Positions 9,384 to 18,348 of a stretch of 57,486 nucleotides of DNA are shown here, piece after piece. Every line of letters starts with the position of its first letter. Position 1 is the first letter of the stretch. The stretch comes from JABMMZ01 sp044341025 (GTDB taxonomy: Bacteria > Bacteroidota > Bacteroidia > NS11-12g > UBA955), in NCBI GenBank assembly GCA_044341025.1, contig JBIISM010000014.1, positions 1-57,486 on the forward strand, given 5' to 3'. Position numbers and translations under genes: made by a program. Below the pieces are notes generated by a model. The model made no database searches. It saw nothing but the letters and a program-made list of their open reading frames with translations, and was not told where the DNA came from.

Positions 9384-10931
9384 ATGTTTATTAAAACTTA
9401 TGGTTCTGCCGTATTCGGCGTAGATGCTTATACTGTCACTATTGAAGTCAATGTATCTTTAGATGGTGCTAAATTTGTAATGGTTGGACTCCCTGATAAC
9501 GCTGTTAAAGAGAGTTGGACAAGGATTACAACTGCATTTAAAAACAATGGGTATTCCTTCCCAAGAAAAAAGGTGGTAGTTAACTTAGCGCCTGCTGATA
9601 TCAAAAAAGAAGGCAGTGCTTACGACCTTACAATAGCCATCGGTTTATTGGCCGCAGATGAACAGATTGTCGATTCTTTTGAACTCGAAAAATACATCAT
9701 TATGGGTGAGCTTTCACTTGATGGTTCTGTCTTGCCAATAAAAGGCGCTTTGCCAATAGCAATACAAGCGCTTAAAGAAGGTTTTAAAGGGTTTATTCTC
9801 CCAAAAGCAAATGCCGCGGAAGCTTCTATTGTTAAAGGACTTAATGTTTATGGTATTGACAATATTCGTGATCTGGTAAATTTTTTTCTTAAGAAGTCAG
9901 AGTTATTGCCTGAGCCGAATACGTCAAATGAAGATTTCAATAAGGCTTTAGATCAATTTGAATTGGATTTTGCAGATGTTCAAGGTCAGGACAACATCAA
10001 ACGCGCTATGGAAATTGCTGCTGCCGGGGGCCATAATATTATTTTGATCGGTCCGCCAGGTGCAGGTAAAACCATGTTGGCAAAAAGATTGCCTTCCATT
10101 CTTCCGCCAATGACCATTGAAGAAGCATTAGAAACCACAAAAATTCACTCTGTTGCTGGCAGGCTCATTGGTTCCAAAGGATTGGTGTCTCAGAGGCCAT
10201 TCAGAGCACCACACCACACCATTAGCGATGTTGCCTTGGTTGGAGGTGGAAATACCCCTCAGCCTGGCGAAATTTCCTTGGCTCACAATGGCGTACTTTT
10301 CTTGGACGAGCTACCTGAATTTAAACGAACGGTTTTGGAGGTTATGAGACAACCCCTTGAGGACCGAAGGGTAAATATAGCACGTGCTAGGTTTTCTGTC
10401 GATTATCCCGCAGGTTTTATGCTGGTAGCAAGCATGAACCCCTGCCCCTGTGGTTTCTTTAACCACCCTGAAAAAGAATGTGTTTGCGGGCCAGGTATCG
10501 TTCAAAAATATTTAAGCAGAATTAGTGGTCCTTTATTGGATAGAATAGACATCCATATTGAGGTGACGCCTGTGAGTTTTGAAGAGCTGGCCAGCAGAAA
10601 AAGAAGTACAGAACAAAGCGCCAATGTTCGCGCAAGGGTAATCAATGCGCGCAAAATTCAATCTGAACGCTATACTGAAAACATAGGTATTTATTGCAAT
10701 GCCCAAATGCCTGGCAATAAAATAAAAGACATTTGTGCCATCAATGATTCTGGCACACAACTGCTAAAAAATGCCATGCAAAAGCTAAATCTCAGCGCAA
10801 GAGCATACGACAGAATATTAAAAGTTGCTCGCACCATTGCCGACCTAGCCGGCAGCAATGAGATACGCACCGAAGACCTAGCAGAAGCCATTCAATACAG
10901 AAGCTTGGATAGAGAAAATTGGGGCGGGTAA
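9384..10931 (+). CDS. comM: YifB/ComM family Mg-chelatase-like AAA+ ATPase
   Basis: A 515-residue AAA+ protein of the YifB/ComM family. The N-terminal ChlI-like domain (about 1-170, from the YGSAVFGVDAYTV start) is followed by the Mg-chelatase ATPase core with Walker A GPPGAGKTM (223-231), Walker B VLFLDELPEF, the sensor-region ASMNPCPCG, a Cys-rich CxCG/CVCGPG insert and a C-terminal helical domain (SARAYDRILKVARTIADL). ComM is a hexameric helicase that promotes branch migration during natural transformation in gamma-proteobacteria; the role in Bacteroidota is inferred from family membership. It is monocistronic. Confidence 0.92.
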   Translation: MFIKTYGSAVFGVDAYTVTIEVNVSLDGAKFVMVGLPDNAVKESWTRITTAFKNNGYSFPRKKVVVNLAPADIKKEGSAYDLTIAIGLLAADEQIVDSFELEKYIIMGELSLDGSVLPIKGALPIAIQALKEGFKGFILPKANAAEASIVKGLNVYGIDNIRDLVNFFLKKSELLPEPNTSNEDFNKALDQFELDFADVQGQDNIKRAMEIAAAGGHNIILIGPPGAGKTMLAKRLPSILPPMTIEEALETTKIHSVAGRLIGSKGLVSQRPFRAPHHTISDVALVGGGNTPQPGEISLAHNGVLFLDELPEFKRTVLEVMRQPLEDRRVNIARARFSVDYPAGFMLVASMNPCPCGFFNHPEKECVCGPGIVQKYLSRISGPLLDRIDIHIEVTPVSFEELASRKRSTEQSANVRARVINARKIQSERYTENIGIYCNAQMPGNKIKDICAINDSGTQLLKNAMQKLNLSARAYDRILKVARTIADLAGSNEIRTEDLAEAIQYRSLDRENWGG

Positions 10932-11033
10932 TGGCTTTCCAAATACCGCTGCTAAATCTGGCAATTTACAATGTCTGTTTTCGTGGCTTAATCCCTCTAG
11001 CGAATCCATTACCCCGCGCCCCCTGTTTGTCTT

Positions 11034-14000
11034 TTATCCTTTCCAAACCGGAAGCCTTCCAGGGGTTGCCGGGAATTTCAATTGTTCTAGTAATACTTCT
11101 AGTAAATCTATTCCTTCTTTTAAATCTAATATTTCAGCATAGACAGGGGTGAATTTTCTCTTTATATCCAATAATTTATCTTCATAGGTCTTAGATGGGA
11201 TTTGGCTTGTTGACCATAAATTTCCTACTATTCCTTCAATAGAACCTACAATGCCCGGCAATACTTCAAACTCCCTTGATGCCAAGATTCCATCGCCATT
11301 CATTTCAAATCTTATTTTTATTAAGCGTTCTTCTAATTCTTTGATCTTCTTCAATATTGATACATCTTTTATGTAGGGTATTCCAGCTTTAATAAAGTTT
11401 AATTTATTTTCTAAAACATCACAATATTGGTGAGAGCCTAAAACCACCCTCCTAACTTCTGCCAACGCTAAATTAAATGTATTGTTGGTAAGGCCCATAT
11501 CAAATAATGTATTTAGCCTGAAGCCCTGTTCCTTGGTGGTATAAATTAATTCATAGCCCTTCATTATTTTAATTTTAACTGTATACAAACCAGGAATTGC
11601 TAGTGCTCCTTGATCATCGCTTTCATATGGATTGTTTGGATCGGGCGTGTAAAAACTAATAGGGCTGGTTTTATCGTATCTTCCATTCCATATGAATCTA
11701 TTGACGCCTTTTTTGACTGGTAATTTGTATTGTTTTACCGATTGTCCCAAAGAATCACATATTTCAGCTAGAATATAATATTCTGATTCCAAATACTCTT
11801 TTTTTATGCTGTCCTTACTTGGGTAAAAATCGTTCAATTGCTTTTCTTCTTTTGCCTGTCTAATTTCTTTTAATGTTTTGTATTCGTCTTTTAGTGAATA
11901 GGTGATTACAGCGCCAATTGAAGGATTGTCGGCAGTATAAAAGCTCTCGCCTTGAAAAGATTTTCCCTTATGACCTAAAGGATGAGACGGGTTATAAACC
12001 AAGGCTTCTTTTATTGGAAAAATGCTTGCAGGACTGTTTTCTATTGCCTGCTTTTGAAACTCATAATTTTGCAAAGGGCTATAATCATCTAAAACATAAA
12101 AACCTCGACCAAAAGTAGCTAAAACCAAGTCATTTTCTCTTTCTTGTATTGCAATTTCTTTGATGCATATTGTTGGAAGCCCGCCACTAAACTTCGACCA
12201 GTTTTTGCCTCCATCTATGCTTGAAAACAAACCAAAATCTGTTCCTGCAAATAATAAATTTTTGTTTTTGTGGTCTTCGGCTATGCATTGTACAGATCCT
12301 CTTTCGGGCAAATTAGAATGTATCTGTATCCATGTTTTACCTTTATCTATGGTCTTGAAAATATAGGGTTTGAAATCGCCATTTCTGTGGTTATTAAAAA
12401 CAACAAAAGCGGTGTTCTCGTCGTGTTTAGATGCATAAATATTTTGAACCAATGTTTGTTTTGGCACGCCCGGAATATTGTCAATTCTAATCCAGTTAGA
12501 ACCGCCATCACTTGTTGCGTGTATCAATCCATCATCTGTACCAACAAATAATATCTTTGAATTAATTGGCGATTCAGATAAGGCGGTAATATTTCCATAA
12601 ATACTGGTTGATTGGTTTTTAGCAACTGCTTCCATACTCCAAACCTTGCCCATCACGGTTAAATTGTTTCGATCTAAGCCTCTCGATAAATCAGGGCTAA
12701 TAATCTGCCATGAACTGCCCTTATCGGTACTTTTAAAAAGCTTTTGCGCGGCAAAGTACAAAGTTGAATTGTCGTGGGCGCTTAAAACAATTGGAGCATC
12801 CCAATTAAAACGAAAGGCTTGCTCTTTTTCTGTTTCTTGAGGCTTAATGTCAAATGCCTCTCCTGTTTTTCTGTTGTATCTTACCAAGCCACCATACTGC
12901 CATTGAGAATAAACAATGTTTGGGTCTTTGGGGTCAACCACTGTTTTAAAACCATCTCCGCCGACAGTAACAAACCAATCATAATTATGAATACCGCTCG
13001 CGCTTATTGTTCTAGACGGCCCCCCCAAAGTGTTGTTGTCTTGGGTTCCTCCATAAATGTTGTAAAATGGCATTGCATTATCAACTGTTACCCTGTAGAA
13101 TTGTGTAATTGGTAAATTGGATTTGAAATCCCACGTTGCAGCCTTATCCCAGGTCTCATATAAACCGCCATCGCAGCCCAACAAAACATGGTTTGGGTTT
13201 TCTTTATCAATCCAAATGGCATGATTGTCTACGTGTTTATTATTTTCTCCTAATCCGTTAAAACTTTTACCACCATCAATACTTACTTCAGCCCAAGTAT
13301 TCATGGAATATATTTTATCTGCATTTATTGGATCTGCAAATATCTCAACATAGTAATTGCCTGCACTTGAATAGGAACTTCTCTTTTCAAAACTCGCGCC
13401 TCTATCACTTGAAAAATATAAACCTTGATTTCCATTGCTTGCCTCAATTAAAACATAGACATAGTCGCTCTTTACAGGCGAAACCGCAATTGAAATCCTG
13501 CCTACATCTCCTTTAGGTAATCCATTTTCTAACTTGTTCCATGTAACCCCAAAATCTGTACTTTTATACAATCCAGATTCAGGCCCTCCACCTACATAAG
13601 TCCATTCGTGTCTTTGTCTTTGATGTGCGCTGGCATATAAGATATTTGAATTGTTGGGATCAATGTGAACTTCATTAAAACCGGTATGCTCGCTAACATT
13701 TAATACCCTATTCCATGTTAAACCGCCATCGATGGTTTTATATATTCCCCTTTCACCGCCAGAACTCCATAATGGACCATATGCTGCAACATAAACAATG
13801 TTTGTATTGTTTGGGTCAATGGCAATCATTCCAATGTGTTCACTGGTTTTCAAGCCCATGTTTTTCCAGGTTTTGCCACCATCCTCAGATTTGTAAATAC
13901 CATCTCCATAGGCTACGCTTCTTTGGTTGTTGTTTTCACCTGTGCCTACCCAAATTACATGTGGATTTTGGGGATCCATTTTTAAACACCCAATAGAAAA

Positions 14001-14291
14001 AGATGCCTGTGATTCAAAAATTGGCAAAAAACTGGTGCCAGCATTAATGGTTTTCCAAACACCTCCACTTGCAGCAGACACATACCATTCTGATTTGTCT
14101 AATGGATTAACTACAATATCTGAAATTCTTCCAGATGTCACCGCCGGGCCTATACTTCTAAAGTTTAATGCATTTAAAACTGTTTCATAATTGTTGAATG
14201 CATTGCTTGCAGAAGGCTGCGGAGCCACTTGTTTTTGAGCATTTAGCTGAACAAAGCCGAACAAAAGAAACGCCATAAAAGAATTTTTCAT
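11034..14291 (-). CDS. Secreted BNR/sortilin-type beta-propeller repeat protein
   Basis: A 1085-residue exported protein with a signal peptide (MKNSFMAFLLFGFVQLNAQ) and about a dozen BNR/Asp-box-like repeats (SxDxGxTW patterns such as YKSEDGGKTWKNMG and YKTIDGGLTWNRV) across residues 60-720, forming one or two beta-propellers like sortilin VPS10 or exo-xyloglucanase propellers. The remaining 350 residues contain a FlgD/Ig-like stretch (VKKGVNRFIWNGRYD) and a coiled C-terminal region. Databases often call this family glycosyl hydrolase, but I see no catalytic acid pair, so enzymatic activity is unproven. It has no type IX sorting domain, so it probably stays in the periplasm. It is divergent from the GldM-like gene at 14395. 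Confidence 0.85.
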   Translation of the reverse strand: MKNSFMAFLLFGFVQLNAQKQVAPQPSASNAFNNYETVLNALNFRSIGPAVTSGRISDIVVNPLDKSEWYVSAASGGVWKTINAGTSFLPIFESQASFSIGCLKMDPQNPHVIWVGTGENNNQRSVAYGDGIYKSEDGGKTWKNMGLKTSEHIGMIAIDPNNTNIVYVAAYGPLWSSGGERGIYKTIDGGLTWNRVLNVSEHTGFNEVHIDPNNSNILYASAHQRQRHEWTYVGGGPESGLYKSTDFGVTWNKLENGLPKGDVGRISIAVSPVKSDYVYVLIEASNGNQGLYFSSDRGASFEKRSSYSSAGNYYVEIFADPINADKIYSMNTWAEVSIDGGKSFNGLGENNKHVDNHAIWIDKENPNHVLLGCDGGLYETWDKAATWDFKSNLPITQFYRVTVDNAMPFYNIYGGTQDNNTLGGPSRTISASGIHNYDWFVTVGGDGFKTVVDPKDPNIVYSQWQYGGLVRYNRKTGEAFDIKPQETEKEQAFRFNWDAPIVLSAHDNSTLYFAAQKLFKSTDKGSSWQIISPDLSRGLDRNNLTVMGKVWSMEAVAKNQSTSIYGNITALSESPINSKILFVGTDDGLIHATSDGGSNWIRIDNIPGVPKQTLVQNIYASKHDENTAFVVFNNHRNGDFKPYIFKTIDKGKTWIQIHSNLPERGSVQCIAEDHKNKNLLFAGTDFGLFSSIDGGKNWSKFSGGLPTICIKEIAIQERENDLVLATFGRGFYVLDDYSPLQNYEFQKQAIENSPASIFPIKEALVYNPSHPLGHKGKSFQGESFYTADNPSIGAVITYSLKDEYKTLKEIRQAKEEKQLNDFYPSKDSIKKEYLESEYYILAEICDSLGQSVKQYKLPVKKGVNRFIWNGRYDKTSPISFYTPDPNNPYESDDQGALAIPGLYTVKIKIMKGYELIYTTKEQGFRLNTLFDMGLTNNTFNLALAEVRRVVLGSHQYCDVLENKLNFIKAGIPYIKDVSILKKIKELEERLIKIRFEMNGDGILASREFEVLPGIVGSIEGIVGNLWSTSQIPSKTYEDKLLDIKRKFTPVYAEILDLKEGIDLLEVLLEQLKFPATPGRLPVWKG

Positions 14292-14382
14292 ATTAAAATA
14301 TTAATCTTCGAATTAAGAGTTAATATTTTAAAGTATCAAATAGAAATAAAATGAAGCCGATTATATTCAAAATCTAAAAGCT

Positions 14383-14390
14383 TAATTTTG
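14383..14390 (+). promoter_or_regulatory. -7 promoter box for the GldM-C-like gene
   Basis: TAATTTTG is an exact TAnnTTTG match ending only four bases before the ATG at 14395. If used, the transcript would be essentially leaderless, or translation would start at a later codon. Confidence 0.4.
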
Positions 14391-14394
14391 AAGA

Positions 14395-15285
14395 ATGGCT
14401 TTAAAAAAATTAATATTTCTTGGGTTCTATTGTTTTACACACCTAATTTATAGTCAATGTAAAACCCTCTCAATCAGTTCAGACGATGCGGTTTTTATTT
14501 CCGGAATACGTTCAAGCTTTAACTTATCTGTAAGCCCACTAAACCTCGGAGAAAAGGCTGTTTTCAAAGTCAATGGAAACAAACTAGACTCTTGCGTATA
14601 TAAAACGGTGGGTTCAGGGGTGGGTATTTATAAAATAATTGCGACAGCAGAGATCTATAAAAACAATATTCTTATGGAAACCCTGCAGCAAACATATTCA
14701 TACTTCGTAATGATGCCTATGGTTTATTGGGATGGGCCTAATTCAAATATTTTATATGCCGACATCGAACAGGTTTTATATGTTTCAATACCTGGCGTAT
14801 CGCCAAATTCAACAATGTTAACCCTAGAAGGCGGCAAAATAATTTCAAATGTAAACAGAAAATACACCATTAAACCTGATTCTGGCGCAAGAAGCGTATC
14901 GGCTTTATGCGCCGCTAAATTGCCAGATGGAACCGTAAGAAAAATGGGCGGTTACAAACTAAGGGTTTTAGAAATTGAACTGCCTACTGTTCAATTTAAT
15001 TCCTCTAAACCCAATATAGTTGCACCTGATAGCCTTTATATTTTAAAGGACATTAAAATGCTGCCATTTAATTTGAGTTATCAAATCACTTCGTTTAGCA
15101 TTACAATAATTAAAAATAATATTGCTCAAAAATTCTTTCTAAAAGGAAATTCTTTAAGCGAAAACTTAAAGACGATAATTAAAAGTCTTAGTAAAGACGA
15201 TGTGATTATAGTTGACGATGTGTTTTGTAAAATACAAGAGGTCGGCGAAAAAAAGTTAAAGCCTTTTGTATTCACCATTACTTGA
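14395..15285 (+). CDS. Orphan GldM C-terminal-domain-like exported protein
   Basis: A 296-residue protein with a signal peptide (about 1-20). Residues about 115-190 follow the GldM/PorM periplasmic pattern: ADIEQVLYVSIPGVSP, KYTIKPDSG and a following (K)LRVLEIELP. The last 80 residues match the final GldM domain: LPFNLSYQITSFSI, then an FKxGxxLS-like strand, IKSLSKDDVIIVDD and a terminal KPFVFTI strand. Real GldM is about 510 residues with an N-terminal membrane helix that couples to GldL; this protein lacks that helix and no gldK, gldL or gldN lies nearby. I infer a secreted paralog or partner of the type IX secretion apparatus. It is monocistronic and convergent with bshA. Confidence 0.65.
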   Translation: MALKKLIFLGFYCFTHLIYSQCKTLSISSDDAVFISGIRSSFNLSVSPLNLGEKAVFKVNGNKLDSCVYKTVGSGVGIYKIIATAEIYKNNILMETLQQTYSYFVMMPMVYWDGPNSNILYADIEQVLYVSIPGVSPNSTMLTLEGGKIISNVNRKYTIKPDSGARSVSALCAAKLPDGTVRKMGGYKLRVLEIELPTVQFNSSKPNIVAPDSLYILKDIKMLPFNLSYQITSFSITIIKNNIAQKFFLKGNSLSENLKTIIKSLSKDDVIIVDDVFCKIQEVGEKKLKPFVFTIT

Positions 15286-15319
15286 TTAAAAACACAATTT
15301 AAAGCGGTTTTAAAGCGGT

Positions 15320-16447
15320 TTAAGGCCTTTTCATCAAATTTCTATACACATGCTCATACATGGGCAATATCTTATCTATATGAAAAGATTGTGCCTGTTT
15401 TAAAGCATTGCTTTTAAATTTCCTCAAAATTGAATCATCAGATAAAATATACAATGCATTTTTAGCCATTGATTCAATGTCGCCAACATCGCTTAAAAAG
15501 CCTGTTACACCCTCGATATTTACCTCTGGTATTCCCCCTGTGTTGGTGCTTATTACCGGCACCTCACAAGCCATAGCTTCCAATGCCGCCAAACCAAAGC
15601 TTTCGGTTTCCGAAGGCAGTAAAAACAAATCACAGACAGACAAAATTTCTTCAATTTGTTCTTGCTTGCCCAAAAAAGTAATTCTATCGCAAACACCCGT
15701 CTCTCTGCAAAGCAATTCAATATTGGTGCGTTCAGGGCCGTCTCCAATTAACAACAATTTCGATGGTATTTTATCCGCAATTAATGCAAATATTTTTACC
15801 ACATCATCTACCCTTTTAACTTTTCTAAAATTAGACGTGTGCACTAAAATCTTCTCATTTAAAGGCGCAATGGCTTTCTTAAAATGTTCTTTCTTTTGTT
15901 TTGTGAATCTTGAAAAATCAATAAAATTCGGAATCACATATATATCCTTTTGAATGTGAAAGTTGTTTAAAGTGTCTTGCTTCAAGCTTTCAGAAACTGC
16001 AGTTACCGCATCCGAATGGTTAATTGAATACGAAACAACCGGTTCAAATGTTGGATCTTTTCCAACCAAAGTAATATCAGTGCCATGCAAGGTTGTAACA
16101 ATAGGGATGTGAATGCCTTGTTCCTCTAAAATATTTTTTGCCATTAAGGCTGCGCTTGCATGCGGGATGGCATAGTGTACATGCAAAATATCAATCTTAT
16201 TCTGTTTTACAATGTCAACAATTTTACTAGCCAATATTGTTTCATACGGAACGTATTCAAATAAAGGATATTTATAAATTGAAACTTCATGAAAAAACAC
16301 ATTGGGATTAAAAAAATCCAATCTAGCAGGTTGGCTGTAACTGATAAAATGTACGTTATACCCTTTGGCTGCAAGCGCTTTTCCAAGCTCGGTAGCAACA
16401 ACTCCGCTGCCTCCAAAAGTCGGATAACAAACTATTCCTATATTCAT
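15320..16447 (-). CDS. bshA: N-acetyl-alpha-D-glucosaminyl L-malate synthase BshA
   Basis: A 375-residue GT4-fold (GT-B) glycosyltransferase that joins UDP-GlcNAc to L-malate, the first step of bacillithiol synthesis. The N-terminus MNIGIVCYPTFGGSGVVATE with the GGSG loop, the malate-site region FISYSQPARLD, the DILHVHYAIPHA segment and TTLHGTDITLVG are diagnostic of BshA rather than general GT4 enzymes. The C-terminal UDP-sugar site includes LLPSETESFGLAALEAMACE and STNTGGIPEV. Bacillithiol production is established in several Bacteroidota. bshB and bshC are not in this window. It has its own -7 box (16459-16466). Confidence 0.93.
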   Translation of the reverse strand: MNIGIVCYPTFGGSGVVATELGKALAAKGYNVHFISYSQPARLDFFNPNVFFHEVSIYKYPLFEYVPYETILASKIVDIVKQNKIDILHVHYAIPHASAALMAKNILEEQGIHIPIVTTLHGTDITLVGKDPTFEPVVSYSINHSDAVTAVSESLKQDTLNNFHIQKDIYVIPNFIDFSRFTKQKKEHFKKAIAPLNEKILVHTSNFRKVKRVDDVVKIFALIADKIPSKLLLIGDGPERTNIELLCRETGVCDRITFLGKQEQIEEILSVCDLFLLPSETESFGLAALEAMACEVPVISTNTGGIPEVNIEGVTGFLSDVGDIESMAKNALYILSDDSILRKFKSNALKQAQSFHIDKILPMYEHVYRNLMKRP

Positions 16448-16458
16448 TTTAGTGTCTA

Positions 16459-16466
16459 CAAATATA
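16459..16466 (-). promoter_or_regulatory. -7 promoter box for bshA
   Basis: CAAATATA on the plus strand reads TATATTTG on the minus strand, an exact TAnnTTTG match 12 bases upstream of the bshA ATG. The -33 element is not obvious. Confidence 0.45.
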
Positions 16467-16485
16467 CTAATGTTTTGTTTGGTGA

Positions 16486-16911
16486 TTAACCGCGGTTCTT
16501 TACCAATATATTAAGAAAACTGTCCAATTTAAACAATGGCTGCGGCAAATTCGACCTATCATAATTCCAATGAAAACCATAAACAGATTTACCTTTCACC
16601 TTAACATATATAAACGAAGTTATATTAGCATAATTGCTAAACCCAATTCTACTTAAAGAATCTGAATTAATAAGGGTGCGCAAATAGTCTTTTTGCTTAG
16701 TGGAAATTTTTCCCAAAGGAATGGTATCGCCAGGCAAACTTATTTTTAAAATCTCTCCCTTATCTATAATTTCATATTGCTCTGTCGCCCCCGTAAAACC
16801 ACCTCCGCTTCCAAAAATAATATGCAAGTCTGATTGCTTTTTATAAAGTGACTTTGTTGAACAGGAGATTGTAATAAAAATTGAGATTAATAAGATTGCG
16901 GAGTGCTTCAT
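16486..16911 (-). CDS. Small lipoprotein of unknown function
   Basis: A 141-residue protein with a lipoprotein signal ending in the lipobox-like ITISC (Cys near residue 17). The mature part begins with a distinctive FGSGGGFTGATEQYEI strand, followed by KGEILKISLPGD and a C-terminal LDSFL helix, suggesting a small beta-rich domain. I recognise a conserved Bacteroidota hypothetical pattern but no function. It starts 14 bases after the pheS stop, so it is probably read from the pheS promoter. Confidence 0.7.
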   Translation of the reverse strand: MKHSAILLISIFITISCSTKSLYKKQSDLHIIFGSGGGFTGATEQYEIIDKGEILKISLPGDTIPLGKISTKQKDYLRTLINSDSLSRIGFSNYANITSFIYVKVKGKSVYGFHWNYDRSNLPQPLFKLDSFLNILVKNRG

Positions 16912-16925
16912 ATTTAAAACTCGGT

Positions 16926-17939
16926 CTAAAATTGTTCTAAAAATCGAACATCATTTTCGAACATTTGACGAATGTCTTTAATACCATATTTTAACATTGT
17001 AATCCTATCTATTCCCATTCCAAATGCAAAGCCAGAATATTTTTCAGGGTCAATACCACAATTAATTAATACATTTGGATCTACCATTCCGCAGCCTAAT
17101 ATTTCAAGCCATCCTGTTCCTTTTGTGAGCCTCTTATCCTGTTCTGTGGCTGTTCCTAAAAATATATCCATTTCTGCACTTGGCTCAGTAAAGGGAAAAT
17201 AAGAAGGCCTAAATCTTATTTCTCTTTCGCCAAAAAATTGAGAAACAAAATAATACAAGGTCTGTTTTAGGTCGGCAAAACTTACTTTTTCGTCTATATA
17301 AAGTCCTTCAATTTGATGAAAAAAACAGTTTGACCTAGATGACACAGCTTCATTTCTATATACCCTTCCAGGCATTAATGCACGAATTGGAGGCTTCTCG
17401 TTTTCCATTAATCTAACTTGAACACTACTTGTATGGGTTCTTAAGGCGTAGTTTCCTATTGGTTCTTTATTTACAAAAAAAGTATCCTGCATATCCCGTG
17501 CTGGATGATTTTCTGCAAAATTCAGTGCAGTAAAATTATGCCAATCATCCTCTATTTCCGGTCCGTTTTCAACTGTAAAACCTATACTTTCAAATATTTC
17601 TAAAATATTGTTTTTAACAATTGAAATTGGATGTGTAGAACCAATTTTTGCAGCAAATACAGGTAATGAATAATCAATGTTTTTTATATTAGAATCGCCG
17701 CCGCCGGAAAAATTTTCTCTATTTTCATTAAAAATCCATTCTATCTCTTGTCTTAGAATATTCAGCTGTTTACCAATCTCTCTTTTTTCTTCGCCATTTA
17801 TATTTTTAAAATCTTCAAATAATAGACTCAATTCACCTTTTTTGGATAAAAAAATTAATCTATAATTTTCTAAATCTTCTAAATTTTCTATTGGATATAT
17901 TTTAGCTTTATTTTTAAGTTGTTCTATTTTTTCAAGCAT
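16926..17939 (-). CDS. pheS: Phenylalanine--tRNA ligase alpha subunit
   Basis: A 337-residue catalytic subunit of the (alpha-beta)2 class II synthetase charging tRNA-Phe. It has an N-terminal coiled-coil domain (about 1-85), then the class II core with HPARDMQDTFF, THTSSVQVR, motif 2 around RNEAVSSRSNCFFHQIEGL and motif 3 GFAFGMGIDRITMLKYGI. Length is normal. pheT is not adjacent, as is common in Bacteroidota. A -7 box lies five bases upstream of the ATG, and the lipoprotein gene follows in the same direction. Confidence 0.96.
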   Translation of the reverse strand: MLEKIEQLKNKAKIYPIENLEDLENYRLIFLSKKGELSLLFEDFKNINGEEKREIGKQLNILRQEIEWIFNENRENFSGGGDSNIKNIDYSLPVFAAKIGSTHPISIVKNNILEIFESIGFTVENGPEIEDDWHNFTALNFAENHPARDMQDTFFVNKEPIGNYALRTHTSSVQVRLMENEKPPIRALMPGRVYRNEAVSSRSNCFFHQIEGLYIDEKVSFADLKQTLYYFVSQFFGEREIRFRPSYFPFTEPSAEMDIFLGTATEQDKRLTKGTGWLEILGCGMVDPNVLINCGIDPEKYSGFAFGMGIDRITMLKYGIKDIRQMFENDVRFLEQF

Positions 17940-17943
17940 GGTA

Positions 17944-17951
17944 CAAAAGTA
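17944..17951 (-). promoter_or_regulatory. -7 promoter box for pheS
   Basis: CAAAAGTA on the plus strand reads TACTTTTG on the minus strand, an exact TAnnTTTG match very close to the ATG at 17939. No convincing -33 element was found. Confidence 0.4.
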
Positions 17952-18166
17952 GTTTAAAGTTTTAATTTTATTTTAGGTTGGTTTTCAACGTATAAGAATA
18001 AAAAAAGATTTATTTAAATTATATATTGTATTAGTATAGTGCTGTTAATATCGTGATAACTCTCTATTTTTATAATATTAATATCAAAATATTTTATATT
18101 TAATATTTTTATTAACGTTTTATTATTATGAGAGTACTATATTTTGTAGGTGTTTAGCTAGATCTA

Positions 18167-18198
18167 TTCACATATTAACAGACATGTTAATATGTGAA
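18167..18198. repeat. 14-bp perfect inverted repeat, 4-base loop
   Basis: Arms TTCACATATTAACA and TGTTAATATGTGAA flank GACA. The stem is AT-rich, so it is a weak terminator; a T-rich stretch follows on the plus strand. It may be a protein-binding dyad or a terminator between the upstream gene (18349-19740) and pheS. Confidence 0.7.
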
Positions 18199-18348
18199 AT
18201 TGTATTTTTTAAATTTGGTGATAACCTCACTACTTATTCTATATTTATTAACTTATTTACCACCTTCTTAACACTGAAAATATTCCACATTTTATTTTGA
18301 ATTGTTTAATGGATTTATACATCATTATGTTGTTAATTATGTTGAAAA

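Larger units (their letters stand above)
17940..18348. other. 409-bp very AT-rich gap upstream of pheS
   Basis: No ORF or RNA gene is visible. The gap holds the pheS -7 box, two copies of GTGATAAC (near 18053 and 18220) and a 14-bp perfect hairpin (18167-18198). It is noticeably richer in A and T than its surroundings and is the longest non-coding stretch left of 34 kb. An origin-like role is possible given nearby parS sites, but no cluster of DnaA boxes was recognised. Confidence 0.5.

Noticed and set aside
10381..10386. CACGTG hexamer in comM
   Set aside because: Flanked by G and C rather than the GTTC/GAAC arms, so it is not a parS site.
15299..15321. Two tandem copies of TTAAAGCGGTT (11-bp period) between the GldM-like gene and bshA
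   Set aside because: Too short and too few copies to call a repeat array, and no hairpin forms; probably a chance duplication.
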